A stretch of DNA of 64,000 nt from Pogonophryne albipinna (GCA_028583405.1 CM053261.1:9596338-9660337); one strand, 5' to 3'. Shown: positions 48,826-62,537, numbered from the stretch's first letter. Notes: generated from the letters alone by a model not told the origin. Numbers and translations are program-made.

Positions 48826-51800
48826 AGAGTCCACACTCTCAATGCAAAGAGTTTCTCTCTCGCTATCCCTCCTGTACTCCTTAATTTTGCACAGGATATA
48901 TTTTACTTTTAATTAAAAGCTGCTGTGCACATTTTTTTGTATGTATAGTACACTATGTTAGATAGATAGATTAGATATATAGATAGATGAATAGATCTTG
49001 GGAAAAAAATATTTAATAATTGAATGACCTACAATATACAATCTCACAAAGCTACAGAAATATATAGAAATATACTACAGATACATATTGTCATTTGATT
49101 ATATGGCACATATGCTTCTGCCGCTTCAGTAGTTTGATATATTAGAGAGTATTCTACTTTATTCTGTATATTTTATATTGTGTACATACTCTTCTGAATA
49201 TGTCTTTTCTACTGAGCATACGTAGTTGTTTTGTATTTGTTTTTTTATTCTATTTCTAAGAAATGTTGTTATTCTTCTACATTGACTGTCAAAATGCTGC
49301 TGTGATAAACAATTTTTCATCTTGGGATGAATCAAGTATCTATCTAATTCCCACCCCCTACTTGAGCGGAATGTTTTTTAGGGAAGCTTCTGTAGCATCC
49401 TGGCAGCGCAGAGTGCTTTTGATAAGCCTGTGTTTCCACCTCTGGTCTCGGAGCTGTGTGACTCGGCTGTCATCACTGAGACTGCTAGACAAATTATCAG
49501 AGGCGGCCCGCGCTCACAGCGGGAGTCCTGAGGGTCTGCCAGAGTCTAGCCATGACATCCTAGATGAGCTGTCACAACTCCTACCGATTTCAAATGAACA
49601 CTGGGGAGAGCACGCACACACACACACGAGAACTGTAAGCGCTCAGCCAGGGAACGGAGCAGACGCATTCCACATGCCAAAAACAGACGAGGCATCAGAA
49701 CATTCTAAAATACACAGTAGAGAATACACAGTTACTGTATTTAATTCAGTCGGTTTGCACTACACTTTAGAGTACATACTGCCAGACATATACAGCACAA
49801 GGTCATGTAAATATTTGTATTCTAGCAGATAATAAAGACATGTTGACCATCAGCTTAAAAGAGGAGGTTCAAAGATTCTGACACAAGGCGGGATGATTGG
49901 AGCCTTACTGTGTCATTGTTAACAGCAGTCAGTGTACTGGTGGCTTAGAAATCAAAGACCTTTGCTCCATGTCGTTCATCCCCCCCCCCCTTCCCTTATT
50001 ATCGTCTGGCACCTCTTCTGTCTAGATAAAATGCCATGAAAATGTTTAAAAAAAGCATTCTAACATCTCTTTATTTAACACCTGAACCTTAAGTATTCAA
50101 ACACGACTAAGGGTTGGGTGCTAGGAAAGATTGATATGTTTCGAATAGCTGTCCGGGTAGAAAAGCCGGCTATCTTAGAGATGGTGCACCTAATCACCAG
50201 ATGTAAATTGATGTCAAAGACAGATTGACACTTTTGATAAAATTGCAGGTATCGTGCTGCATTCATGTTGTCTCTGAGTAATCAGAACATTTAGTTCCCG
50301 GATTGGAAAATGTTCACGAACGTCCTCTCAAGTCCAAACCAGAACTTTGTAACAGCTGTCAACATTTTGTTGCGAATTGAAGCTCAGGAACACACCAAAG
50401 TCAAAAGAACGATGTCTTTACTCGTTGATATTAGCAAATGCGCTCTCCGATTAGCTTTTCTAGTTTTGCAAGTATTTGGTCATAAGCCAAAGTATTGGAG
50501 ACAAATAAAAAAAAAATGTTCATAAAAATAGTGCTAAATGAAAGTCCAAGCCATCTGTCGAGTTGTAGTTGAGATATTTCAGTCTGTTAAAAAAAGTGGA
50601 AGAATGACACTGATTCAGGGGTATATCTGACACAGGATTTTCCACTCAGACATGAATGTTTGCGGATGTAGCTGCGTGGCTGAAAATGGGTCCTTACAAT
50701 CGATTAGTCAGTCCTGCTTTGTTGTTTAGATTTACAGATAGCATTCATACAGCAGCTGAAGAAATCATGTCAGTGGGAGAAAATGTGTTTTATCTGAGAA
50801 GTGCCTGACACTGATATCTCCTGTGAGGAATGTCCTGATTCTTTAATCTGTCTTTGAAGAGAAGAGAAACTGGCCAGGGAAATGAAAGACACATGAGCGT
50901 CTTTTCTCCGGAGACCAGGGATTTCTTTCTGGATTTCTGAACTGCTAAGATGTCTCAAAAGTTTGAGCCCTCTTACTGTATCTCTCACTGTGTACAGAGA
51001 AGCTATTCAGATACCTGCTTAAAAGCTCCTCTGTCAAAGAAAGTGGTCTTTAAGAGGTTTTCGCTATAACTTGAATACCAGAGTATATCTGGTTGTATAT
51101 ATCCGAGCCAGACTCCAATCATGCTTTAACATTTTTCCAGGCATCTCCTGGGTTTTTCAATCCTAACAAGGCTTTAAAGCTGTGTTCAAAACACCTTGTG
51201 TGACCTTTGATAAACATTACTGTATATTAGCTTCCCACAGACAGCAATACAGAATATTTTTGAAATATTTTTGGGTTTAGACTAAATGAAGTTCATCCAA
51301 ACACTTGGAGAAGGTTGTTTACCGTACATCACTTTGATTCAATTTGATGTCACTATGTTGCGGAAGTGAACAAAGGAGTCAAATCGAGGCGTTTCAGGCA
51401 TGGGGGAGGGTGTGGGAGAGAAATGTGGGGACTTTAGCCTTTGCAGACCATTTACATGCACTAAAACCTATATTACACACAACAGGAAACCCCCAAAAGC
51501 ATAATAAGGCCCCTTTAAGTTAATGATATTATATTATATTCGGATAATCATATCCAGGATTAATCGCCTTAAACAAATAGCAGCAATTTCAACTGTATCC
51601 TTTTTTTGTTGTTGATAATAATATTATATTCCAACTGGCTCGAAGCTTGAAGAGATAGTAAAAGTTCTACAGAGCAGTGATTTAGTGGATCCCCTGCTGC
51701 AGTTCTTTAAACTCTTTCCACCTCTTTTCATCTGATTTAGGATGGGCCACGTTCTGCAGTTTGATGAGCAAAGCAGAAAAGTCAAAGATGCCACCATGCA

Positions 51801-54093
51801 AGACGAGGACACTTTCGAGATCCACGACCCACGAAACCCGGTCAACAAGCGAAGGAGAGAGGAGAGCAAGAAGATCATGAAGGAGAAGAAGGCCAAGTGG
51901 TGAGGTCGAGGGTCAGGTCCTGCCCAAGACGACGAAAAAGTGTTCATACAGCATCCTCTCGTCCACATTTCTACCACTTCAAACCCTACATCTCCTGAAT
52001 GGAACATCTGGATTGAGAATGCTGACCTGAGTGCATACGATCCCTCTAATCTGTGATGGAAAGGCTTCTTCGCTTAATACAGCTGCACCCGGTCTGCGCT
52101 CAGTAAGAAATAAGACTCTAGTCAAAGTAATGATTAAGGTGACTTGATTTACGTGTGGTGGTGTTCGCTTGTTCATGCCATTTTTCTGCAGTTTATGTTG
52201 TCTATAGCTTTAATGTAAGGAGTAACCTTTTCTGAAAAAATAAATAAATATCATTTGTAAACAGTCTGTGATTATTTGACTTCTTTGATTTTAAATAAAT
52301 GTACCAGTGAGAAGCCACTTTATTAGATTTCCAAAACCAATAATGTTCAGATTTCGATGACATTGCCTCAAATTCATAAGTCAATTATATGTTTCTTATT
52401 CAGGTCAAAGTGGTGTTTTATTGGACCACATTATAATTATAGGTCTTCCCCCTTTTTTTGGAGTAGAATATTAGAAATACCTCTTAATATAATGCAGTCC
52501 CGTATAACATTACCACAATCTGTGTCCTCAATGCTAAAACATATCAGTTAATTCATGAATTGAGTAAAAAAAAAATGTATTTAATCGTTTATTTGGCAGG
52601 GATAATGCACAATAATGAACACTTAAAACATTCAAATGTGTCCAGCGTAACAGTGCCAGATTTAGATTTGAGCTCATTTCCATCCGCAGTCCCTCACATA
52701 AAACATTTAAGAAGATTACATTTTACAAACATAGCAAAAACAAAATACATGTGCAAAAAGTGCAAAAGAGCAAGAGCAGCATATACAAGTATTTATGACA
52801 TGGTAATACAATATAACAGCAACGACATATAAAGTGCAAGAGAAGATACAAGAGCTACATAAAGTGCAAGAGGAGATACCAGCTGTATTAAAGTGCATTT
52901 AGCGGTGATTGCACGGATGTTTGTTTCTCAACCATTCTTTGAATTGACCTTTGAAGCTATTGAGAGTGGGACAATCCCGTATCTCAGTTGGGAGGCTATT
53001 CCAGAATGAGCTGCCTTTAATGGAGAGGACATTTTGTCCAAAAGTGGTCCGTCTACGGTGGATTTCACAGTCTCCTCTTGTTTCTGACCTAGTGCAGCGT
53101 CCAGTGTCTTTTTTGTGGATGAATTCCCCTAAAGCCCCTGTCACACTGTCCCGAAATGTACACCCGATGGACACACGAATATTGAATTGTGAATTTCGCA
53201 CGAAGATGGCCCCAAACCACACACGAAGGCAACATTTACATTACATTTAAGACATACAACTGCAACGAAAGTAACACAAACAATTATGTTAAAGTACTAT
53301 GATACTGTACTGATATTTTCAGACTTTGTTCTTTACTTTCTCCGTCTTTATATGTAGAAGATAGTAGGCTTGTTTGAGACGCGTTGCGGCTCGCCTCGAA
53401 AGTAGACGAGAATAGCCGATCGCAGCCGGGGGAGGTCTCAAAAAGCTCGCCTGAAGTCGGACAGCTCGGAGTCGGCTTCGTCTTCTTCTTCTTCTTCTCT
53501 CGGTTTTTTGGCGGATTGCAAACAACTTTAAGGTGCATACCGCCACCTCCGGAGTCGGCTTGACTCGGTTTGCATTTATAAAGAATGCACACGTGTTTAA
53601 TCGTTAATGTCGGATATGTACTAAGTAAATACATTTGTTCCTGCTCAAGATTAGATTCAACTTTATTGTTATTGCACAGATTACAGGTACTGAGACAACA
53701 AAATACAGTTTAGCTTCTAACCAGGTGCAACAAGCAGTGAAGTGAAAAGTAATGTACACAATAGACAGAATAAAATATAGAATGAATTGAATGATGAATA
53801 AACAGTGAGGGGTATGAATACACTAGATATCAGCCTGTGAGCAGTGTGTATGAATATGCTAAGATATATAAAGTATGAAAACGGTAAGCAGTGCAAGTAT
53901 AGTATAAAATATATAGATATTAATTTCATGATGATAAACATTGTGGAACAATGATGAAAAATGTGAATGGAAGTGGCGACGTAAAACTGACACAAAACAA
54001 CAACAAACTTTTGCCGAGCCAATTGGAGAGTTTCATCACCAGCACGGGCTAAAACCCACCAATGAGCGCTCAGCTCGAGATACCAGCGAGTCG

Positions 54094-54771
54094 TTTCCAA
54101 GCCCCCAGGAAGTGCGCCGGACTCAGATGAAAATATTTGTGCTGGCCAAACGGCGGTACTACACTTCCGTTTGGTTGCCAGGCCCGGAAACACTTTTTCC
54201 CATTGACTTACATGGGGAAAGAATGGTCTGTAAATCGTTGGATAATTTTTTTTAAACTAAATAAACTACCCAGTATGAACACTTGTATAGCCCTTATTAA
54301 AAACATTCGTTCCTCAAGTTGTAATAATGTGCTAATAACGTTATTCTGAGAGTTATTTCCCTCTGCATTATGAACGCGCATCTAACCCACGGGACCGCGC
54401 CACCCGGCACGTTCATGTTACGTGTCCCGACCAATCAGAGCACACTGTGCTCACAGGGAGGGTGGGGGCTGGAGCTATTGGAGCTACAACGAGCCGTTAA
54501 AGGTAGAGAGTGAAATTCAGTGAATACACGTAGTTTACAGAGATGCTGTTTGAGAAACCAATGTGAGTTGCGTTTATCTTTACCCATGGATGCACAATAA
54601 GAACGGACCCATATCGTCTTACTGCCACCCCACGGAGCTGTAATAATGGATATATTGCACATGTTTGCTGTAATTCATTATCATACTACATGGGCTGTAT
54701 GATTAAATCTTGTACCGTAAATGTTGTATTAAATAAAGTTAATATTACTTATTATTATAAGTATATATAGG

Positions 54772-54826
<55 letters not shown>

Positions 54827-55611
54827 TGCAATCATTCTTTCATGCTAAATGAAGCTCTGTTGCTTGGATATCACTAGATCCTGTTACAGCGTAATATAAG
54901 TACATAACGATTGATGTTCACATTAGCATAATTACTAGCTAGCCGCTAGCTGCTAACTGCCGCCTCGTTAATATCAAATCCATCCATGCTGTCATGAACG
55001 TGCGGTGCTGTTACGTGTACGCAAATTGACGTGCTTGATGTGAACGAGCATTTTGGTTAAAGTTGCGCATGCGCTATGAGCGCACATACGGGTACTTCTC
55101 AGGCATGCCGGGTAATCTGTGACGTTTCACTCTCTCAAAAGTTGGGCCATTTTATCATCATGCGCTAATGAGCAACTCTCATAGGAATGAATGAGGCCCC
55201 GCCTCCCACGCTGTATCCAGTTCTTATTATACATCCATGGTCGTTTCCCATCAAGCATTTCGCTTCCGCAGCCCGTGGAGAGGAACTGCGCCGCCTCGCC
55301 GCGCCTCGCTCTCAAGGCTGCGGGCGTCTTTGTCCCGCGAGATTTCAACGTCTCATGTAGGCGAGCCTCCAGAGCAAGTCGGACAAAATGACTAACCATC
55401 ATGCAACGCACTAGCAAGACGTTGATCGCAACTGCGCAGGTCTCACTTGTCTCAAACAGTGCTATTACGTTTTCTCCGTCATGTTGTTGTTTCCATAGCA
55501 ACAACAACTTCCTGTCAACTCGCCTTCAAAATAATATATTATATCCTTTTCAGTTTCACAGAACACAAATTGGGTTATTTACATAATATGTTTACATGAT
55601 TTTGTTGTGCA
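54094..55611. other. Interior of composite element: no gene seen
   Basis: Mixed repeat-derived DNA. It includes a segment related to 44990-45121 (CCGACCAATCAGAGCACACT near 54426), a (TA)n run, and GC-rich patches (55190-55400) without a supported reading frame. Confidence 0.5.
54774..54823. repeat. (TA)n microsatellite
   Basis: About 25 TA units. Confidence 0.95.
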
Positions 55612-56155
55612 ATAAAACAACCAGATGGACACACGGTAAAGGAAATGTTCAAATTTGGCTCTGATCGTAGCAACATCGGGCCATTCGTGAGGGCATCTTA
55701 AGCCTTCGTATGACCGCCGGTGGAGTTTCTCAGGCTCCGGCAGCAACTTCGTGAGCGGTGGCAAAATCGTTGGCATGCCAAAAAATAGCCGAAAGACCTT
55801 GCGAAGGTTCATTTTCGTGTTGAATTTGTGTGTCAATTTTGCCCTTCGTAAGGCCATCGTTAGGGCATCTTGTTATCATCGGTGCCATCGGGCATTCGCC
55901 CCGATCAGAGCGAGGGCGAATGCACCGATGATAACACGAAGATGACACGACTTGACAAGATGCCCTCACGAGTGCCTTACGAAGTTGCCGCTCACGAAGT
56001 TGCTGCCGGAGCCTGAGAAACTCCACCGGCGGTCATACGATGGCTTAAGATGCCCTCACGAATGGCCCGATGTTGCTACGATCACAGCCGAATTTGAACA
56101 TTTCCTTTATCGTGTGTCCATCGGGTGTCAATTTCGGGACAGTGTGACAGGGGCT
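55612..56155. repeat. Large palindrome (fold-back), about 540 bp
   Basis: The left arm (about 55636-55765, with GATCGTAGCAACATCGGGCC and TCTCAGGCTCCGGCAGCAAC) is inverted in the right arm (about 55985-56115). Inner arms around CATCGGTGC and CGGGCATTCGCC meet near 55890-55925. The right end carries the full terminus of the host element, while the left end lacks the outermost ~35 bases. It could form a long hairpin. Interpretation as a fold-back MITE is inference. Confidence 0.8.
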
Positions 56156-56883
56156 TAAGGGAGGGGGGGCCAGTCCATGTAAATATTTATAAATAAAGCA
56201 CATACTCTTAAAAGACTTAAAATTGTCAAAGCTCAAGAAATTGTGTTTTTCTAGGATGGTACAGTGGTGGTATGAATATGGCTTTCTGTCTAACACCTTG
56301 ATATCTCTTGTACAGCTGTTCTATCGGTTTCAGGTTTGTGGCACAAGCAAACGACCAGTCTGTGAAACAGTATTCAATGTGGGAGAATCATACAGTGGAG
56401 GTATGACTTTGCAGCATTGACAGTTAAGAAGGGTCTAATTTGTTAAGTTGAATTTAATAGTATTGGATACTTTATTGATATGTTTATTAAAAGTCAAGTT
56501 CGAGTCCAGTATGACTCCAAGATACTTGAAGTTGGATCCTTCGATTTTGACCGGTCGTTTACTGAACATCATGCATACTGTTTTTTTTACGTTTAACTGT
56601 AAGCAAATGTTGTTCAGCCAGTATTGAACCTTGCCCAAAGCATTAGAGACAAGATACGATCATTTCAGTGTTTTTCCCGTGTATAAAGATGACCGAATCA
56701 TCGGCATACATTTGCACATTCAACTCAGGACATACATTAGGCAAGTCATTAATGTACAGTGAAAAAAGTAACGGTCCAAGAATGGAACCTTGTGGAACCC
56801 CAACAGGGTTGACAAGGTAGGGGGATTTGGCACCGTTGACCAAAACACGCTGTTTTCTGTTCGATAAGTAAGACTTAAACCAA

Positions 56884-57055
56884 TAGGCGCGTTCACACCG
56901 CAGTACTTTTCCCACTTTAGTTCCGATATAGTTCCGAAATGCTGCGTTCACACTAAAAAAATCCGGAACAAAAATTAGTTCATATGAGAACCTTTTTACC
57001 CCCTTTTCCGTCCCTGCTAGAGAGCAGAGACTTTCGTGGGAGAAAAAGGTTTCTA
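56884..57055. mobile_element. Small MITE-like insert within LINE reverse transcriptase
   Basis: LINE homology breaks between HFNFIS and WFKSYLSNRKQ. The intervening ~170 bp begins AGGCGCGTTCACACCGCAG, a transposon-terminus-like sequence, and is unlike reverse transcriptase. The exact borders and target duplication are not resolved. Confidence 0.5.
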
Positions 57056-57365
57056 TTTTTGAAATAAAATTGAAATGAGTCAGCTTTGTAAGGAGCAACA
57101 GTGTCAAATGCCTTCCTGAGATCAAGGAAGACAGCACCTACATATCGGCTTGTGTCCAACATACATTTAACCTTTTCCACAAAGACACAGTTAGCTGTCT
57201 CAGTGGAGTGGTGAGCACGAAAAACAAACTGCATTGGGTGGAGTGGAGCGAAACCTTTGTCTAAATGTTTGGTGATTAGTTTTGACACCCATTTCTCAGC
57301 TACCTTAGAGACACAGAGGAGGATGCTGATAGGTCTATAATTGGACATCATTGCCTTATCCCCAG

Positions 57366-57541
57366 ATGTATACCGGTACCGGCGCTGTTGTTATTAGAAT
57401 CTGGTGCTAGCTGCGCTAACGGATATAAGAAGTAGATGTTTCTACAACCAGGGTGGAGGAGAGCTCTCCTGTCAGACTGAGAGGCTCAGTGAGGTAAAGG
57501 ACTCTCTGAGTGTTTAGATATAGTTAATTTTAGTCTTATCT
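57366..57541. other. Short spacer, no gene seen
   Basis: Sequence between the 5'-truncated end of the LINE and the hAT-like stretch. Nothing is recognisable. Confidence 0.4.
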
Positions 57542-58323
57542 CAGTGGGTCTCAAACGTTTTGACCACAAATTATGTAAACACATATTTCCAAGGCACTCC
57601 TTTATAATTATTAGGATAAATAAAAACAGGTTTGAAATCATTCCAATGTATACTATAGGACAGTAAACCAAAAATATTGTTTAAAGTTGGAGAGATACAA
57701 AAATATGCATGAATAATTAAATAAATGTTAACTAGGTAAAATAAGAAAATAAACAACACAAATAAAATAAGTTACATTTATTTGTTATTGGCTATGGTAG
57801 GTTATTGGTTATGTTCATATACTTATTTGATTATTAAAATGTAAACCGATCTTTTTCATATGGGTGTTTTAGAGTTGTACCCCCTAGATCAGGTCTCTAG
57901 TAATTGTGTGCTCAAAGTGCACCAGATTGAAGCATTTTACTTTAAAATGTTCATACCCCCGGACCCCCCTAGAGGATGTGACGTCCACCCCCCAATTCAA
58001 ACATGTTCATATAATACTGAATACATTTGAAGCCATTTTGACGTATATTACCTATGTCAATAAGTTTCTGTTTTTGTAGTGTATTTGTCTTTTGTAGAGA
58101 TCTTTCATTTATTCTTTATAAAATCTCGCCTAGGGCAGCAAATTGGCTATAGGTACTAGGCCTCAAGAGCCTTTCTTGTGCTGGCAGACACATAGAAACA
58201 AATTGGCGGGGCGCACTTCGCACGTGCACACACTAAAAAATTCCACGCGCTCCGCGCTCACATTATGCTGGGCCTGGTGCCTTAGCACCGCTGCTATGAC
58301 TCCATCCTAGGGGAAACACTGGG
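57542..58323. mobile_element. hAT-like derived stretch
   Basis: It begins CAGTGGGTCTCAAACG, resembling a hAT terminus, and near 58305-58323 ends TCCTAGGGGAAACACTG, another hAT-like terminus. The two termini do not match well and no 8-bp duplication is evident, so two decayed elements may abut. The AT-rich and C-rich interior has no coding sequence. Confidence 0.4.
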
Positions 58324-58733
58324 CAGAGCTAGCTGTTTTGCTAGCCGGCCTCGTCTGAAGCCAGCCGGTGATGCATGGTTCTCCGCTGCTGTGTTTTAAA
58401 TAAGAAGATCAATAACACCATCGTGTCTGGTTTGTCTTAGCATAAAGACTGAATATGGGAGCAAACGGCTAGCCTGGCTGTCATCAAAAGTAAAGAAAAG
58501 CACCTCATAAGCTTACTAATGAACACATTAGTAATTACAATAATCCGTACAAAAACTGAAGTGTTAAAATAACAAGTTGTGATTTTATAGGGGGTTACAT
58601 GTGGAACTATTTTGGGTTTATTACTGAGCTTTAGCAGTAAAGATCTTTTTCCCCTTTGTAACAAGTTTCCCTTCTGTTCGCAGTCTTCATGCTAAGCTAA
58701 GCCAGACCCAGCGGCAGACATACGTCTCTGGGC
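58324..58733. other. Spacer, no gene seen
   Basis: About 400 bp without recognisable genes or clear repeat borders. Confidence 0.4.
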
Positions 58734-61700
58734 GCAACACACTCTCACTCCATAATCGTCCAGGAGCGACGTTTGGTCAGGGTCCCGTGGCGTGCAGTTG
58801 TGACACTCCTAGGCTCCTTCAGCTTCATAAAGGGACGCAAATAGCTTTCAACTGATTGCAATGTATTCCCATCTGCGGCGGGATTTGACGCTCATGGAAG
58901 CACGGCATTCGTTTGTGTCGGCTGCCCTTAAAGGCAATGTGAGCGTCCATTCCCATTGGATAACGGAGAATTGTACACCCGGAAGTAAGTATTCCCCTTA
59001 CTGTCGATTGATTTTACAGTGATATCTGCACTACTCATCGACTAAAAAACACCAGATTATCCTTGTTAATTACACAACATTGATTGGTTTAAATTGTGTG
59101 CAATGCTTTTGTATTTTTCCCCTTCGATTCGGAGAAACAAATATTTTTTCGGAGTAAAGGATGGCAGGTTTAGGACTACACCATGTGCTCTGTTTGACAA
59201 ACCCCGTGATTAGTTCTCAAGCTCTGTTATTGGTTGACATCCAACTGCATTCCATATGAAAAAAAACCTTTCGTAAAAGATAAAATCATACTTTATTCAG
59301 CAGTGCTTGCTTTACTCTTTGAAAGTCATCACATGAATGCATTGTAATAAATGGTTCGGCTGCATTAAATATATTACACATCTGTCGTAGTTCTTTATTT
59401 TTATTTATCTACAGAGATCGGGCTCAGAATAGACCGGAAACTATTATTTTACCGTTCAGTTTGAATTTCACAATAAAGTTAGTAATATTTTGTTTTGATA
59501 TTATTGTTTTTTATTAACTACTAGACCGCTGGGTCATGTTAAGACCATCTTTCCTGTGTTGCTGTCGGTTTTTTCCATCGCTTTTGTGTTACAAATATCA
59601 AAACAATAACTAAATATATCCGTCGTAAACTAAACCAGAAACAGCAGTATATTTTATTTTGTTAACACTGTAAACTTGACAGCTTTTTAACCCAAACCAC
59701 CTACTGGTTAAAGCACGTTATTACACGTTTAGAGTAATGCAATGCAGGTAGATTGTGTTGCTTTTTAATGACTGTTTATAATGCCTTTTTCTTAATGTAT
59801 TTTATTATTATTAACTACTTGTTACTTGTTGCTAGGGACGCTGCTATCGATATTATTTCTGTTATGTTGTGTAACTGTTTAATGGTGTTATCTTTATTGC
59901 TACCCCCTTCCCCGTCAATGTATAGTGTTGGTCCACAGCGCAAACTTATTAGTTTAACAAAATCCGCATCTAAAATTGTGGCATAGATAGCCTACGTTAT
60001 TTTCCCCTGTGCAATTCTCCATTTACTCAACAATAACACATAATTATCCTTGTGTTTATTTATTTGTTTGATTAATAAACACAAGTTGGAGTCCGTCAGG
60101 ACCGAGGGTCGGAGCAGCTCATTTGCTTTAGAGAATATTACACCGGGAAGTAAGTATTCTCTCCGCTTCGCTTGACAAACTTCGTGATAGTCCTCAAGCT
60201 CTGTGATTGAAGAGTGTGCTCCGAGGATTACGCCGAGCGTCGAACAGCACTTGAAATTGGATGGAACCACGGCAGACTGTCCAGTTTTCGTATTTCCCAT
60301 AATAAGAAGTTGCCAGTATTAAACTGTGTACATCCCTGGAGATTTAGGGGATAGGAAACACTCAAATTTAAAACATATAATTAATAAATGGGTGAAAATT
60401 GCTTGTGCCCATAATGGGCAGCATTAATATATATACCCACATGCCAGCTAAGGTCAGAAGAGCTTTATTTAACAGCTGGTCTTATGTTTGTGACCCCTCC
60501 TGTTGTTAATTGATAACATTACATTACATTAATTGATAAGCCTGAAACATGCACTTGTCAAGGTTCAGAGGCAAATTTTGCAAATATGGCAGTAGCCATC
60601 GATCAGCTTAAGATAAGATATACTTTATTGATCCCAAGTTGGAAACATTTGCGTTACATCAGCATGTGTAACAGTTGTAAATATGCAGTGGTGTTTATTT
60701 GTAAATCATTTAGTATAATCACACAAATTCTGTGTTTTATATTTAACAATTCTGTGTTCTTTATTTATTGATTGTTCAATACCTGACAAGGCCGGAGATG
60801 AAATATCTACATACATCTTATAAGAGTATAATACATATGTATAATATCAGTTAAAATAAGTGCTTCAACATAGTTAACATTGCTGGAGGTATGCACAAAT
60901 ATTGAAAGATGTCTTGTAATGCACTATTGAGGAACCTGCGACCCAAGTTTTTCATTCAATGCATAACTACACCGTTTGTGTATGATATGTCAATAAACCT
61001 TAGAAAATCTTGAAAGGGATGTGCAAAATAGTCATTATATACAGTCTTTAATGAACTATTAGTAGAGAATAACGAGTAATGAATATACTTTATAGGGATC
61101 CTATCCTATTAATATCTAATAATAAAAATAATGAAATTCAATAACATGCTTTAACCATTAGGTGTCCCTTTATATCAGCTGTGCACCTTTATGGTGTAAA
61201 TACAGCCTATCTACCAATTGGATCAAATATAAAAGTCAGCCGAATTAGTGTTGATACTGCAAGGAGACGCATTGTGTGAAAAGAAATGTAAGATGTTGTT
61301 TAATTACTGATATATTTATGATCCACGTCACGTTTTCAGTTCCTCATGTTTGTCTAGAAGTCTTCTCATCAGGGCTCTATAAATACAGAACTACGGCAGA
61401 TATGTAATATTTAATGCAGCCGAACCGTGTATTACAATGCCGTTATGTGATGACTTTCAAAGAGAAAAGCAAGCACACTCGGAATAAAGTATTATTATTA
61501 TTTTTTTAATGTTTTCGGTCTGTTTCCGGTCTTTGTTAATGACGATGTGCTGTGAGATGTGAGACTGGAATTGCACAGGGGAAAATAACATATCTTTAGA
61601 TGCGGATTTTGTTAAACTAATACATTTGCGCTGTGGACCAACACTTTACATTGACGGGGAAGGGGGTAGCAATAAAGATAACACCATTAAACAGTTACAC

Positions 61701-62537
61701 AACATAACAGAAATAATATCGATAGCAGCGTCCATAGCAACCACCTTGGTAACAATGAAAACGTTCTATGGACGCAATTTCCTGAAGTAATCTTCGTAAT
61801 AACTAGCAAACTAAAGATCATGTACATCCACGGCACACATAATATGAAATAACAACTCATATTTCTCGCATCAAATGACATCAAAACGTATTTTAATGGC
61901 CAAACTAACTTTAAAATAGACATTTTCCACCGAGAATAAAACGAAGTTCGGCCATGTTATTTTTTTCTGCAGGGAGAAATTTGAAGATCACGTGACATAG
62001 ACGCCAGCCATTGGAATGAATGGTGAAAAAAAACGGGGTTTGTCAAACAGAGCACATGGTGTAGTCCTAAACGATAGCTGGGGATTCTGGGTAGTGTAGT
62101 GTCTTCTGCCATTCTTTACTCCGAAAAAATATTTGTTTCTCCGAATCGAAGGCGAAAAATACAAAAGCATTGCACACAATTTAAACCAATCAATGTTGTG
62201 TAATTAACAAGGATAATCTGGTGTTTTTTAGTCGATGAGTAGTGCAGATATCACTGTAAAATCAATCGACAGTAAGGGGAATACTTACTTCCGGGTGTAC
62301 AATTCTCCGTTATCCAATGGGAAAGGACGCCCACATTGCCTTTAAGGGCAGCCGACACAAACGAATGCCGTGCTTCCATGAACGTCAAATCCCGCCGCAG
62401 ATGGGAATACATTGCAATCATTTGAAAGCTATTTGCGTCCCTTTATGAAGCTGAAGGAGCCTAGGCGCGTCACAACTGCACGCCATGACCCTGACCAAAC
62501 GTCGCTCCTGGATGATTATGAAGTGAGAGTGTGTTGC
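58734..62537. mobile_element. 3.8-kb element with roughly 0.5-kb inverted-repeat arms
   Basis: The left arm 58734-59207 (GCAACACACTCTCACTCCAT inward) is the reverse complement of the right arm 62033-62537 with about 90% or better similarity by eye. The right arm has an extra ~40 bp near 62074-62110. Two more inverted blocks lie inside, 59843-59982 with 61595-61735 and 59290-59400 with 61375-61495, but in swapped order. No transposase frame is present and no clear target duplication is seen. A non-autonomous, long-inverted-repeat DNA element is the likely identity. Confidence 0.7.
60610..60690. mobile_element. LINE/SINE tail remnant (TTTATTGATCCCAAG motif)
   Basis: GATATACTTTATTGATCCCA is the reverse of the common fish retroposon 3' tail. 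It lies within the spacer of the large inverted-repeat element, so it either inserted into it or was captured by it. Confidence 0.5.

Larger units (their letters stand above)
53133..56155. mobile_element. Harbinger-like element inserted in the LINE (3.0 kb, composite)
   Basis: The left end AGCCCCTGTCACACTGTCCC is mirrored at the right by GGGACAGTGTGACAGGGGCT. TAA direct repeats lie at 53130-53132 and 56156-56158, matching the TWA target of PIF/Harbinger. Removing it makes the LINE protein frame contiguous (APPPL then GEFIH), which supports these borders. The interior is composite: an L2-like tail (about 53650-53700), sequence similar to the repeat at 44990-45121 (54425-54570), a (TA)n array and a large palindrome (55612-56155). 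No transposase is recognised. Confidence 0.65.
52575..57365 (-). mobile_element. CR1/L2/Rex-type LINE, 5'-truncated and split by a later insertion
   Basis: Minus-strand reading gives reverse transcriptase motifs in order: SNYRPISIL (57310-57350), FLDLRKAFDTV (about 57105), GVPQGSILGPLLF and YADD (56680-56815), then YLGVILDSNLTFNKHI (56470-56530) and YKYLHGLAPPPL (to 56159). It resumes across the insertion as GEFIHKKDTGRCTRS and WNSLPTEIR (52899-53129), followed by the 3' UTR to about 52575. The endonuclease part is missing. A frameshift follows FDTV, and a small MITE-like insert at about 56884-57055 also breaks it. The clade assignment within the jockey superfamily is uncertain. Confidence 0.8.
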
